DNA of 64,000 nucleotides from the NCBI RefSeq assembly GCF_024666525.1, contig NZ_CP088294.1:1550001-1614000 (forward strand), given 5' to 3'. How positions within the stretch are numbered: position 1 is the first letter of the stretch; each line of letters opens with the position of its first letter. The notes beneath the pieces are model-generated. The model did not search any database. It worked only from the letters and a program-made list of their open reading frames with translations, and was not told the origin of the DNA. This document shows positions 9,006 through 17,180 of this stretch, piece after piece. Source of the stretch: Pseudomonas sp. J452. GTDB lineage: Bacteria > Pseudomonadota > Gammaproteobacteria > Pseudomonadales > Pseudomonadaceae. The position numbers were made by a program, and so were the translations under genes.

Positions 9006-9308
9006 ATGATTCGCCTGATGATGCAGTTTTCCGCCTGTTTCGCCCTCGGCCTGGTGGTCGCCGGGGTGCTCCTGATCGGCCTGATGTTCGTCGGCCAGTT
9101 CAGCCTGATCGATGGTCTGATGCTGACGGGCAAGCCGCTGGCCAGTGTCGGCCTGCTGCTGCCGGAGGCCTTCTGGAGCGCCCTGACCGGTATTCCCGAT
9201 GCCGCCGCCAATAGCCATGTGCAGTCCTTCCTGCAGCTGTGCGTGGCCCTGGCCCAGGTCGCCCTGTTGCTGGCGTTGGGTTTCTTCCGCCTGTGGTACG
9301 TGCGATGA
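9006..9308 (+). CDS. Small inner-membrane protein, first gene of the creD-linked chain
   Basis: The 100-residue product has hydrophobic segments at about residues 7-32 and 74-97 and a short polar stretch between, so it is predicted to be a two-helix membrane protein. I do not recognise a named family. The AGGAG ribosome binding site at 8996-9000 is well placed. The stop codon overlaps the next start in an ATGA arrangement at 9305-9308, so translation is probably coupled. It sits 42 bp after creD and is likely part of that transcript. Confidence 0.75.
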   Translation: MIRLMMQFSACFALGLVVAGVLLIGLMFVGQFSLIDGLMLTGKPLASVGLLLPEAFWSALTGIPDAAANSHVQSFLQLCVALAQVALLLALGFFRLWYVR

Positions 9309-9436
9309 GCGGCCATGTCGGCTTGCGCGAGGATGCGCGCCAGGGGCATCTGCTGGCGCGGCGCATCGCCCGCCTGTTCGCTGTGCAGCGCGGTCAGGAA
9401 AAACCGCAGCACAAGGAACTGCCGAAATGTCGCTAA
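9305..9436 (+). CDS. 43-residue small protein, translationally coupled
   Basis: This short open frame starts at the ATGA overlap with the preceding gene and ends at TAA 9434-9436, inside the start of the next gene (ATG 9427). Its product is polar and basic (begins MSGHVGLREDARQGHLLAR, ends HKELPKCR) with no membrane segment or signal. The double overlap with both neighbours is the main evidence that it is translated. No family is recognised. Alternatively it is only a ribosome-bridging frame that keeps translation running into the following gene. Confidence 0.55.
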   Translation: MSGHVGLREDARQGHLLARRIARLFAVQRGQEKPQHKELPKCR

Positions 9437-9696
9437 GCCGTTTTTACGCATGGGACTTCAGCGTAGGCCTGATGAGCGGCAGCACCCTGGCTTACCTGCT
9501 GGCGGTACTGCTCGGCCTGTTGCTGCCGTCCTGGCCGTTCAATGCCTTCTTCACGCCGTTGGCGCTGCTCAGCCTGGCCCTGCAAGTGCCGTCCTGGTCG
9601 GTGAGCGATGCCGAGCGGGGTGCCTTCCTGCGCCGCGGCCTGCAGGTCGGCGGAGTGCTGGTGGTGGCGCTGTGGCTGGGTTATTTCCTGTGCTGA
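9427..9696 (+). CDS. Small hydrophobic membrane protein (89 residues)
   Basis: The product has three hydrophobic stretches (about residues 11-33, 36-53 and 70-88), giving a small integral membrane protein; it ends LWLGYFLC. AAGGA at 9413-9417 is its ribosome binding site, placed inside the 43-residue gene. It overlaps that gene by 10 bp and the following gene by 7 bp. I recognise no named family. Its position in the chain after creD suggests a role at the cytoplasmic membrane. Confidence 0.75.
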   Translation: MSLSRFYAWDFSVGLMSGSTLAYLLAVLLGLLLPSWPFNAFFTPLALLSLALQVPSWSVSDAERGAFLRRGLQVGGVLVVALWLGYFLC

Positions 9697-10217
9697 ACGT
9701 GCGCCTGGTACAGGCTGCCCGCTGGCTCGGCCGCCTGCTCTATCGCGGCCTGCTGCTGTACTGCTGGTTGCTGCTGGTGCTGTACCTGGGGTTCAAGGTC
9801 GCCGAACGGCAATCTGCGATCGCTGCCTTGCCGACGAACATCGAACCGGCCGGTGTCGTGCTGATCGGCGGTGAGAGCGGCTTGCGCGAAGGGTGCGGTG
9901 TGGCGGTGTGGCGCATGTCGACGGCCATGCGGCAGCGTCTGGCCAGCCATGGCCTGGCCGCATTGACCCAGGCCCGCCAGGCCCGTGGCCATGCCGACGA
10001 GCCTTATTACCGCTATGCGCCCTGGCAGCCGACCCCGGTGGGAGAAGGGATTTCGCCGGTGGAACTGGGCTTGCAATGTGCTGACAGCGACCAGGCCCTG
10101 ACTCGGCGTATCCACCAGGCGATGCACAGCCCCGGCGCGTTCTACAGCCACAAGGACGAAGGCCTGCTGCTGGTGATCCCGGCCGAGGGGCTGATTGTGT
10201 TCGGCTACTTCGGTTAG
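9690..10217 (+). CDS. Membrane-anchored protein of unknown function, last of the creD chain
   Basis: Starting at GTG 9690, which overlaps the previous stop (9694-9696), the 175-residue product has an amphipathic start, one transmembrane helix (about residues 19-38, LLLYCWLLLVLYLGFKV) and then an extracytoplasmic domain of about 135 residues with two Cys (GCGVAVW and LQCADSD) that might pair. A GTG at 9699 is an alternative start. No family is recognised. Its stop overlaps by 3 bp the stop of the convergent glutathione transferase gene. Confidence 0.7.
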   Translation: MLNVRLVQAARWLGRLLYRGLLLYCWLLLVLYLGFKVAERQSAIAALPTNIEPAGVVLIGGESGLREGCGVAVWRMSTAMRQRLASHGLAALTQARQARGHADEPYYRYAPWQPTPVGEGISPVELGLQCADSDQALTRRIHQAMHSPGAFYSHKDEGLLLVIPAEGLIVFGYFG

Positions 10218-10837
10218 GCCGGCGGCACTGTCGCCAGCATCGACGGCCGTTGGCTGACATCGGCGTACCAGGTGGCCAGCCCCACATAGCGTTCACGCCA
10301 GCCCAGCGCGGGTTGGCGCAGGTCGAGGTAGCCAAGGGCGCAGGCCAGGCTGAGGGCGGCGATGTCGAAGTGGCTGCTCAGCTCGGCCAGGCAGTCCTGC
10401 TCGAAGTAGGCCAGGGCCCGTTCGATCTTCTCCTGTTGCCCGGCCAGCCATTCATCCCAGCGTTTCTCCGGCGGTCGCAGGAAGGTCTCGTAACGCATCA
10501 GCACCGCCGCATCGAGTATCGCATCGGCCAGCGAGGCCAGGGTCAGGCGCCGCCAGCGTGCACTGCCGCTGGGCGGGATCAGCGGTGCGCCGACATGCTG
10601 CTGGTCGAGGTAATCGAGGATCACCCGGCTGTCGTGCAGCACCGAGCCATCGGCCAGGCGCAGGGCGGGAATCTTGCCGGCCGGGTTGCTCGCGACGACA
10701 CCTGCGTCCGGATTGAGCGGCGTCAGCTGCGCCGCCTGCAGGGCCACACGCTCGCTCTGGCCGGTCTCGTGCAGCAGCACCAGCACCTTGCGCACGAAGG
10801 GCGAGGCGGGCGAATGGAACAGGGTCATGGTGCTCAT
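10214..10837 (-). CDS. Glutathione S-transferase family protein
   Basis: The 207-residue protein has an N-terminal thioredoxin-like domain (residues 4-80) with SPASPFVRKVLVLLHE in the usual catalytic position, the cis-Pro motif GKIPAL at 54-59 and the glutathione-binding DSRVILDYLD, then an all-alpha C-terminal domain to residue 200. It belongs to the bacterial GST families that detoxify electrophiles or reduce disulfides; the substrate cannot be read from sequence. It is transcribed alone and converges tail-to-tail with the creD chain. Confidence 0.88.
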   Translation of the reverse strand: MSTMTLFHSPASPFVRKVLVLLHETGQSERVALQAAQLTPLNPDAGVVASNPAGKIPALRLADGSVLHDSRVILDYLDQQHVGAPLIPPSGSARWRRLTLASLADAILDAAVLMRYETFLRPPEKRWDEWLAGQQEKIERALAYFEQDCLAELSSHFDIAALSLACALGYLDLRQPALGWRERYVGLATWYADVSQRPSMLATVPPA

Positions 10838-10863
10838 AGGGGCTCCTCAGCAGGTGAGCAAGC

Positions 10864-10915
10864 GTAGCCCGGATGCAATCCGGGAGCGGAATTTCCCGGA
10901 TTGCATCCGGGCTAC
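10864..10915. repeat. REP-type palindrome (GTAGCCCGGATGCAATCCGGG family)
   Basis: An almost perfect inverted repeat: gtagcccggatgcaatccggg faces cccggattgcatccgggctac around a short spacer. It lies upstream of the GST gene and downstream of the monooxygenase gene, both on the minus strand. A single half-copy of the same sequence occurs at 59110-59130. Confidence 0.85.
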
Positions 10916-10983
10916 GGTTGGGGCGCTCGTGCTCGGGTAGCACGCAGCGCCGATTTTGCCTTGCCTGGGGTGCTGCGCAGAAC

Positions 10984-12456
10984 TCAGGCCTGGCTTTCCA
11001 GGGCAAATTCACTGGCGCGCCAGTGCCGGGTGCGGCGCCAGTAGGCCAGGGTGCTGGCCGGCCACAGGGTGGTGTTATGGCCGGTGGCGTCCAGGTACCA
11101 GCTGCGGCAGCCGCTGGCCCATACCGAGCCGGCCATGCGTTGGCGTACGTCGCGGGCGAAGGCCTGCTGCACCTCGCGGCGCACTTCGAGGCTGCGCAGG
11201 TTGCCGCGGCGCAGGTGCAGGATGGCTTGGCGGATGAAATGGATCTGCGCCTCGATCATGAAGATCATCGAGCTGTGGCCCAGGCCGGTATTCGGCCCGG
11301 TGAGCATGAAGAAGTTGGGGAAGCCGGCGCAGGCGATGCCCAGGTAGGACTCGGCGCCCGCCTGCCAGGCCTCGCTCAGAGGCAGCCCGGCGCGGCCGCG
11401 GATGTCCACGCCACTGAGGTATTCGGTGGCACGAAAGCCGGTGGCGAAGATCAGCGTATCGACCGGGTGGCGCACGCCGTCGGCGCTGTCGATGCAGTCC
11501 GCGCCGACCCGGCTGATGGCGCTCTGCACCAGCTGCACATTGGGCCGTTGCAGGGCCGGGTAGTAGTCGTTGGCGATCAGGATGCGCTTGCAGCCGATGC
11601 GGTAGTCCGGGGTCAGTGCGGCGCGCAGGGCCGGGTCGGCTACCTGGCGTTGCAGATGGTGGCGGGCCATGGCTTCGGCCGGCTTGAGCAGCCAGTCGCT
11701 GCTGCGGGTGAAGCCGGGCGCGCGGGACTCGTTGATCCAGTAGATCAGCGCGCGGTAGGCCTTCTGCCAGGGCGCCAGCTGCAGCAGGCGCTGCTCCGTG
11801 GTGCTGAAGCGCCGGTCGGCCTTGGGCAGGATCCACGGCGGCGTGCGCTGGAACAGCAGCAGCTGCGCGGCCTGCTCGGCGATCTGCGGGACGAACTGGA
11901 TGGCGCTGGCGCCGGTGCCGATCACCGCCACGCGCTTGCCGCGCAGGTCGTGCTGATGATTCCACTGCGCCGAGTGGAACTGCACCCCGCGAAAATCCGC
12001 CAGCCCAGGCAACGGCGCAATGCTCGGCTCGCTGAGCGCGCCGACGGCGCTGATCAGCACCCGTGCGCGCAGCGTCTCGCCATCGGCCAGGCGCAGGCAC
12101 CAGAGGCCGGCCGCCTGGTCATAGTCGGCGGCGGCGAGCGCGGCATTGCAGCGGATGCGCGGGGCCAGGCCGTAGCGCGCCACGCAGTGCTGCAGGTAAT
12201 CGAGGATTTCCGCCTGCCCGGAGTACTTGCGTGACCAGTGGGCGCGCGGCTCGAAGGAGAAGGAGTAGAGGTGCGATTCGACATCGCAGGCCGCGCCCGG
12301 GTAGTGGTTGTCGCGCCAGGTGCCGCCGATGCTGGCGGCCCGTTCGAGAATCAGGTAGTCGTCGATGCCGGCCTGTTGCAGGCGGATTGCCATGCCGATG
12401 CCGGAGAAACCGGCGCCGATGATGGCAACGCCGAGAACGGGGGATTCGTTGACCAT
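10984..12456 (-). CDS. FAD-dependent Baeyer-Villiger-type monooxygenase
   Basis: The 490-residue flavoprotein has the FAD Rossmann motif GAGFSG at residues 14-19, GTWRDNHYPGAACD typical of class B monooxygenases, the Baeyer-Villiger fingerprint FxGxxxHxxxW (FRGVQFHSAQW), a second NADPH-binding Rossmann motif (VIGTGASAIQ) and the late ATGFR motif. Such enzymes insert oxygen next to a carbonyl or oxidise hetero-atoms. The fingerprint ends WN rather than WP, so an N-oxidising relative is possible. ATG 12456 has AGGTGA upstream and is preferred to an ATG at 12486. The cytoplasmic enzyme has no obvious pathway partner nearby. Confidence 0.87.
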   Translation of the reverse strand: MVNESPVLGVAIIGAGFSGIGMAIRLQQAGIDDYLILERAASIGGTWRDNHYPGAACDVESHLYSFSFEPRAHWSRKYSGQAEILDYLQHCVARYGLAPRIRCNAALAAADYDQAAGLWCLRLADGETLRARVLISAVGALSEPSIAPLPGLADFRGVQFHSAQWNHQHDLRGKRVAVIGTGASAIQFVPQIAEQAAQLLLFQRTPPWILPKADRRFSTTEQRLLQLAPWQKAYRALIYWINESRAPGFTRSSDWLLKPAEAMARHHLQRQVADPALRAALTPDYRIGCKRILIANDYYPALQRPNVQLVQSAISRVGADCIDSADGVRHPVDTLIFATGFRATEYLSGVDIRGRAGLPLSEAWQAGAESYLGIACAGFPNFFMLTGPNTGLGHSSMIFMIEAQIHFIRQAILHLRRGNLRSLEVRREVQQAFARDVRQRMAGSVWASGCRSWYLDATGHNTTLWPASTLAYWRRTRHWRASEFALESQA

Positions 12457-12522
12457 GAACTCACCTGCTGGGGCTGGTGCGCCCACTCTAGGTGATCATT
12501 CCGGGCCGCGCGAGTGCAGGTT

Positions 12523-12687
12523 TCAGCCGCGTCGTGGCAGCAGCGGCCAGACGCCGAGCACGGCCGGCAGGCCCAGGCCGAGCCAGGCCAGGGCGTCCCA
12601 CCAGCCGTCGCCGAGCAGGGCGGCGAACAGTCCGGCGGCGCCCAGCAGGGCCAGCACGGCGGGAATGGCGAAGGTCGCTTGCCTCAT
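12523..12687 (-). CDS. 54-residue membrane protein coupled to the PepSY gene
   Basis: This small product (MRQATFAIPAVLALLGAAGL at the start, ending PLLPRRG) has two hydrophobic segments (about residues 5-23 and 33-50). Its ATG overlaps the stop of the upstream PepSY gene in an ATGA arrangement, which supports real, coupled translation. Small hydrophobic genes commonly follow PepSY membrane proteins in siderophore or iron loci. No specific family is recognised. Confidence 0.7.
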   Translation of the reverse strand: MRQATFAIPAVLALLGAAGLFAALLGDGWWDALAWLGLGLPAVLGVWPLLPRRG

Positions 12688-13811
12688 GCCACCACCTCGT
12701 CGCGCAGGGCCGCGCGCGGTGCGCGGCGGCGCACCCACCAGAGGTACAGGCCGCTGCCCAGGACGATGATGGTCAGCACATCCAGCACCGCCCAGAGGAT
12801 CTGCATCGGCCGGCCGCCGTAGTCGCCGAAGTGCAGCGGCTGCGACATGGCCAGGGCGTCCATGTACCAGGGCCGGGTGCCGACGGCGGTCACGGCCAGG
12901 GTCTGCGCGTCGATCAGCACCGGGGTCCACAGGTGCGCGGTGAGGTGCGTGCTGCCTTTCATGAACACCGCGTAGTGATGTTCGCTGGAGAAGCGCGTGC
13001 CGGGGAAGGCGATGAAGTCCGCCTGCATGCCGGGTGCGGCCTGGCTGGCGATCTGCAGCAGGTCGCTGGCCGGGGCGCGCTGGGTCAGCGGCGGAGCGTC
13101 GCGGTAGGGCGCGACCATCGCCGCCAGGGTGTCATTGCGCCAGGCCTCGATCAGCAGGTCGGCGGTGGCGCTGATCACCCCGGTGACGCCGACCACCAGG
13201 GCCCAGGTCAGGGTGACGATACCGATCAGGTTATGCAGGTCGAGCCAGCGCAGGCGCGTGGACTTGTCGCGGCGCACGGCGGCGAAGGGCAGGCGGCGCA
13301 TGAACGGGGCGTAGAGCACCACGCCGGAAATGATCGCGACGACGAACAGGATGCCCATAAAGGCCAGCAACAGCTTGCCCGGCAGGCCGGCGAACATATC
13401 CACGTGCAGGCGCAGCATCAGCATCATGAAACCGCCGTTGGCCGCCGGCATGGCCACGGCCTCGCCGCTGCGGGCGTCGAGCATGAAGGTGTGCGAGGAG
13501 TTGGGCTCGGTACCGGCGGTGGCGGCCATGATGGTCACCACGCCGTTGGGTTCGTCCGCCTCCCAGCCGAGGTATTGCACCACCTCATGGGGACGTGCCC
13601 GTTCGGCCGCCTCGACCAGCTGCTGCAGATCCAGTCGCGGGCTGTCGGCCGGCAGCTCGCGCAGCTGCGGCGCCTCGCCAAGCAGGTGTTCCAGCTCATG
13701 GTGGAAGATCAGCGGCAGGCCGGTCAGCGCCAGCATCAGCAGGAACAGGGTGCAGACCAGACTGCTCCAGGTGTGAATGACGGACCAGCGGCGGATCGTG
13801 CGTGAATGCAT
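12684..13811 (-). CDS. PepSY-associated transmembrane protein
   Basis: The roughly 375-residue inner-membrane protein starts with HSRTIRRWSVIHTWSSLVCT, the usual first helix of the PepSY-TM family, and has further helices near residues 140-165, 190-215 and 340-360, with periplasmic PepSY-like loops (EVVQYLGWEADEPNG). Members often sit in iron-siderophore or reductase systems and may reduce or release iron; no TonB receptor gene is adjacent here. ATG 13811 matches the family start, though no ribosome binding site is evident; ATG 13856 is an alternative. The 54-residue membrane gene follows with overlap. Confidence 0.82.
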   Translation of the reverse strand: MHSRTIRRWSVIHTWSSLVCTLFLLMLALTGLPLIFHHELEHLLGEAPQLRELPADSPRLDLQQLVEAAERARPHEVVQYLGWEADEPNGVVTIMAATAGTEPNSSHTFMLDARSGEAVAMPAANGGFMMLMLRLHVDMFAGLPGKLLLAFMGILFVVAIISGVVLYAPFMRRLPFAAVRRDKSTRLRWLDLHNLIGIVTLTWALVVGVTGVISATADLLIEAWRNDTLAAMVAPYRDAPPLTQRAPASDLLQIASQAAPGMQADFIAFPGTRFSSEHHYAVFMKGSTHLTAHLWTPVLIDAQTLAVTAVGTRPWYMDALAMSQPLHFGDYGGRPMQILWAVLDVLTIIVLGSGLYLWWVRRRAPRAALRDEVVA

Positions 13812-13927
13812 GGGGTTCGGGTGCGCAAAAGCTGTCGGCAGGAGAAGTGCCGCCATTCTAGTGAGCGCCTGGCGTGAGGGGAATCGAGAATTGTTTACTG
13901 ATGAGATTTAGTCAGGCTATGGCCTGT

Positions 13928-14134
13928 TAGAGCCTGTTTACGATCTTTTCAGCATCGCTTTAGCGGCGTATGGAGGCTGATGCGGAGTGCTTTTGCCCTC
14001 TCTCCCGTCACGGAAGACGACTGCATGGATGCAGGAGTTAGGGCGATGCAGGAAGCCAAAGCCGAGGGTTGGGGAGAGGGCGTGCTTGCCAATACCCTCT
14101 CCCCCAGCCCCTCTCCCACAAGTGGGAGAGGGGA
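13928..14134. repeat. Composite repeat: CTGTTTACGATCT end plus CTCTCCC hairpins
   Basis: The 347-bp gap between the PepSY gene and the exonuclease gene holds no convincing gene. It begins with the agcctgtttacgatctt repeat end (13930-13947), followed by sequence resembling the creB-creC gap, then degenerate CTCTCCC/GGGAGAG copies. It ends in a perfect hairpin with 12-bp arms at 14108-14133 (cccctctcccac / gtgggagagggg). The hairpin sits 25 bp beyond the stop of the leftward exonuclease gene and may mark its transcript end. Confidence 0.7.
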
Positions 14135-14158
14135 GTTTCCGGGGTCGTAGACAGCTTC

Positions 14159-14866
14159 TTAGAGCGACGGCGCGCGCTGGCGCCGGCGGTGGCCCTGCAG
14201 GCGCTGGTCGAGGGCGAGCAGGCTGTCCAGCTGCTGGCGGCGCGCCTTGCTGAACAGGATCAGCGCCAGCTCGGCGGTGGCCAGGGCGTCGGCGCTGGCG
14301 TTGTGGCGCTCGGCGGCCTGCAGCTGGAAGTGCGCCAGCCAGGCGTCCAGCCCGGCGTGGCGCAGGCTGACCTCGGGGCACAGCAGCGGCGCCAGCTCGG
14401 CGACATCGAGAAACGGGTGGCGCAAGCGGTAGCCGAGGCTTTCGCGCAGGGCGCGGCCGAGCATGTGCTGGTCGAAACCGGCGTGGAAGGCCAGCAGCGG
14501 GCTGTCGCCGAGAAACGCCATAAAGGCCAGCAGCGCCTCGACCGGCTCGGTGCCGGCGGCGATGGCGCTGGGCGCGATGCCGTGGATCAGGGTGCTGGCG
14601 CTGGCCCGGTGCCCGGCCCGGTGCAGGGTGCATTCGAACTGCTGGCTGAAATCGATGGCGCCGTCTTCGATCACCACCGCGCCGATCGCCAGCAACTGGT
14701 CGCGCTGCAGGTTGAGGCCGCTGGTTTCCAGATCCAGCACCACCAGGCGCTGCTGCTGCAGCGGCGCGTCCTGCAGCGGCGCGGCGGGTGGCAGGGCGGC
14801 CAGGCGCTGCTGCTGGGCGGCGCTCAGGGGCGGGCTGTCGCGGCGGAGCCAGTGGAAGATGCTCAT
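14159..14866 (-). CDS. DnaQ-like 3'-5' exonuclease (DEDDh)
   Basis: The 235-residue protein has the exonuclease motifs ExoI VLDLETSG, ExoII HAGFDQHML and ExoIII HNASADALA, where His and Asp five apart define the DEDDh class. It resembles the epsilon-type proofreading exonucleases but lacks polymerase-binding signatures, so a stand-alone RNase or DNase role is likely. Its start overlaps by 4 bp (14863-14866) the stop of the upstream cNMP/CBS/nucleotidyltransferase gene, so both are almost certainly co-expressed. Substrate is unknown. Confidence 0.85.
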   Translation of the reverse strand: MSIFHWLRRDSPPLSAAQQQRLAALPPAAPLQDAPLQQQRLVVLDLETSGLNLQRDQLLAIGAVVIEDGAIDFSQQFECTLHRAGHRASASTLIHGIAPSAIAAGTEPVEALLAFMAFLGDSPLLAFHAGFDQHMLGRALRESLGYRLRHPFLDVAELAPLLCPEVSLRHAGLDAWLAHFQLQAAERHNASADALATAELALILFSKARRQQLDSLLALDQRLQGHRRRQRAPSL

Positions 14867-16791
14867 AGCTGGTAGCGCAGCGCCAGGCTGGCTTGCAGGC
14901 GCTGGGCCTGGCGGAAGGATTCGCGCAGGATGCGTCGGTCCAGCTGGTTGAGGCTGTCCGGGTCGAGGCGGTTGGAGAACGGCAGGCCCTGCAGCGCCTG
15001 CTGCTGGTGCAGTTGCAGGCGGGTCTGCTGAATGAAGTGGTAGGCCTCCTCATAGGCGGCGCCGTCGAGGGCATCGATCACGCCTTTTTCGACCAGCTCG
15101 GCGAAGCGCCGCTGGGTGTTGCAGTCCTCGACGCCGTGGACCAGGGAGAGCAGGCGCGCGCCGTCGACGAAGGGCGTGAGGCCTTCGGTCTTTAGGTCGA
15201 GGGTGTGTTTTTCTGCACCGCTGCGGGCCACCACGAAGTCGCGGAAGCGCCCCACCGGCGGCCGGTGCTGCAGGGCGTTGGCCGCCAGCATGCGCTGGAA
15301 CAGGCTGTTGTCGCGGATCTCGGCGAACAGCTGCTCGCGCAGTTGCTCGCCGCCGTCCTCGGCGCCCCAGATCACCCGCAGGTCGAAGTAGATGCTGGAG
15401 CCGAGCAGATTCTCCGGGCTGGCCTCGCGCACGAAGCTGCTGAAGCGCCGTGCCCACTCGCTGCGCGACAGGCACAGCGCCGGGTTGCCGGCCATGATGT
15501 TGCCTGGGCAGAGGCTGAAGCCGCATAGCGCCAGCTGCTGGTTGATGCGTTTGGCCAGGGGCAGCAGGCGCTGGCGGATGGCCTCGGATTCCTCGGTGCT
15601 GGTCGCGTCGAAGAGGATGCCGTTGTCCTGGTCGGTGTGCAGGGTCTGCTCGCGGCGGCCCTCGCTGCCAAAGCACAGCCAGCTGAACGGTACGCCGGGG
15701 TCGCCGAGTTCCTCGATGCACAGCTCGATCACCCGGCACACGGTGTGGTCGTTGAGCAGGGTGACCAACTGGGTGATCTGCGTCGAGCTGGCGCCGTGGG
15801 CCAGCATGCGCTCGACCAGCAGGCGGATGTCGCTGCGCAGGGCGGCCAGCGTCTCGACCTTGCCGGCATGGCGGATGGTGCGCGCCAGGTGCACCAGATC
15901 GACCCGCTGCAGGGAGAACAGGTCGCGCTCGGAGACCACGCCGACCAGCTGGCCGTGCTCGACCAGGCAGACGTGGGCGATATGCCGTTCGGTCATCGCC
16001 AGGGCGGCGTCGAAAGCACTGGCCTGGGGCGACAGATGGAAGGGGCGCTGGGTCATCAGCGCCTCGATCGGCTGCTCCAGCGAGCTGCCATCGGCGACCA
16101 CCCGGCGCAGGTCGCGCAGGGTGAAGATGCCCAGCGGGCGGTTGCCTGCATCGACGATGACGATGCTGCCGACATGCTGCTCGTGCATGCGCCGCACCGC
16201 CTCGCGCAGTGGTGTTGCGGCACTGCAGCCGACCGGCTGCTGCATCGCCAGTTCGCGCAGCGAAGTGTCCAGCGAGTACTGCGCGCCGAGGCTTTCCGCG
16301 GCGCGCAGCTGCACCTGCTGGTTGACCTGGTCGAGCAGGCTGCTGACCCCGCGCAGCGCGAAGTCGCGAAACGGCGCGGACTGGGAAAACAGGCGGACGA
16401 AGGCCTCCTTGCCCAGCAGCAGGCAGAAGGTGTCTTCGCCGGCCAGGTGTTCGGTGCGGGTGGCGCGTTCGCCGAGCAGGGCGGCCAGCGGGAAGCACTC
16501 GCCGCTGGCGATCTCGAAGGTGGTCTCGCTGCCGCGTTTGGCCGAGTGCGGGCGCTCGCCGACCACCAGGCCCTGCTTGACGATGTAGAAGTGCTGCACC
16601 GGGCCGTCGGCGGGCTTGATGATGCTCTCGCCGGCGCCGTAGAAGCGCAGCTGGCAGTGCTCGACCAGATAGGCCAGCTGGGCGCTGTCCATCTGGTTGA
16701 ACGGCGGGTACTTGCGCAGGAACTCCATGGTGCCGTGGATGTTCTGCAGCACGGCGGTCTTGCCGGCGGCGCTGCTTTCCTTGGACTGCAT
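14863..16791 (-). CDS. cNMP-binding / CBS / DUF294 putative nucleotidyltransferase
   Basis: The 642-residue cytoplasmic protein carries, in order, a cyclic-nucleotide-binding-like domain (about 22-140), a pair of CBS motifs (about 180-300), a DUF294 nucleotidyltransferase core with GSEGRREQT at 375-383 and the DxD pair at Asp387/Asp389, and a DUF294 C-terminal domain (about 490-635). The intact GS...DxD motif predicts nucleotidyl transfer, perhaps to a protein as in GlnD-like uridylyltransferases, but no target is known. ATG 16791 (MQSKESSAAGKT) was chosen by family-like N-terminus; ATG 16851 and 16728 are possible. It is coupled to a DnaQ-like exonuclease. Confidence 0.85.
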   Translation of the reverse strand: MQSKESSAAGKTAVLQNIHGTMEFLRKYPPFNQMDSAQLAYLVEHCQLRFYGAGESIIKPADGPVQHFYIVKQGLVVGERPHSAKRGSETTFEIASGECFPLAALLGERATRTEHLAGEDTFCLLLGKEAFVRLFSQSAPFRDFALRGVSSLLDQVNQQVQLRAAESLGAQYSLDTSLRELAMQQPVGCSAATPLREAVRRMHEQHVGSIVIVDAGNRPLGIFTLRDLRRVVADGSSLEQPIEALMTQRPFHLSPQASAFDAALAMTERHIAHVCLVEHGQLVGVVSERDLFSLQRVDLVHLARTIRHAGKVETLAALRSDIRLLVERMLAHGASSTQITQLVTLLNDHTVCRVIELCIEELGDPGVPFSWLCFGSEGRREQTLHTDQDNGILFDATSTEESEAIRQRLLPLAKRINQQLALCGFSLCPGNIMAGNPALCLSRSEWARRFSSFVREASPENLLGSSIYFDLRVIWGAEDGGEQLREQLFAEIRDNSLFQRMLAANALQHRPPVGRFRDFVVARSGAEKHTLDLKTEGLTPFVDGARLLSLVHGVEDCNTQRRFAELVEKGVIDALDGAAYEEAYHFIQQTRLQLHQQQALQGLPFSNRLDPDSLNQLDRRILRESFRQAQRLQASLALRYQL

Positions 16792-16949
16792 GCGGGCTGC
16801 CCTGATGGCGGAGGTGTCAGCATGATCGGCGCTTGCCGCGCATTTGCCCATTGGACCTAGGTCGCAGGCGGCCGATCAGGCTGGCGGCACGGCGTGGATT
16901 GCGGCAGATTGGCGGCTCCCTTGGGTGGGAGCTTTTGAGTAGCTGCGAT

Positions 16950-17007
16950 GTAGCCGGACTTCAGTCCGGGAGCTGGCAGGCGTGCCCCGGACTGAAGTCC
17001 GGGCTAC
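16950..17007. repeat. REP-type palindrome (GTAGCCCGGACTTCAGTCCGG family)
   Basis: Inverted repeat tagccggacttcagtccggg facing ccccggactgaagtccgggcta. It lies in the 389-bp gap between two divergent genes (16792-17180), which also holds an atcgtaaacag repeat end at 17152-17162 and otherwise only presumed promoters. A second copy of this palindrome is at 43091-43149. Confidence 0.85.
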
Positions 17008-17180
17008 CGGCTCACGCCCCAACACCGGCCATGGCCTGGTGGTGGACAATGCAGCGCAGTTTTCCACCCTGCTCAAGCCTGCCAGCCCAGCAGGGGAGGG
17101 CGCTGTGCTTATCCGCCGGCTTGTTCGCCAGCGGCGAGAGCGCGGAAAGATCGTAAACAGATTCTCAGGAGCCCTTTGCC

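Noticed and set aside
10864-10915. REP palindromes as CRISPR repeats
   Set aside because: Copies are single, inverted and scattered, not direct repeats with regular spacers.
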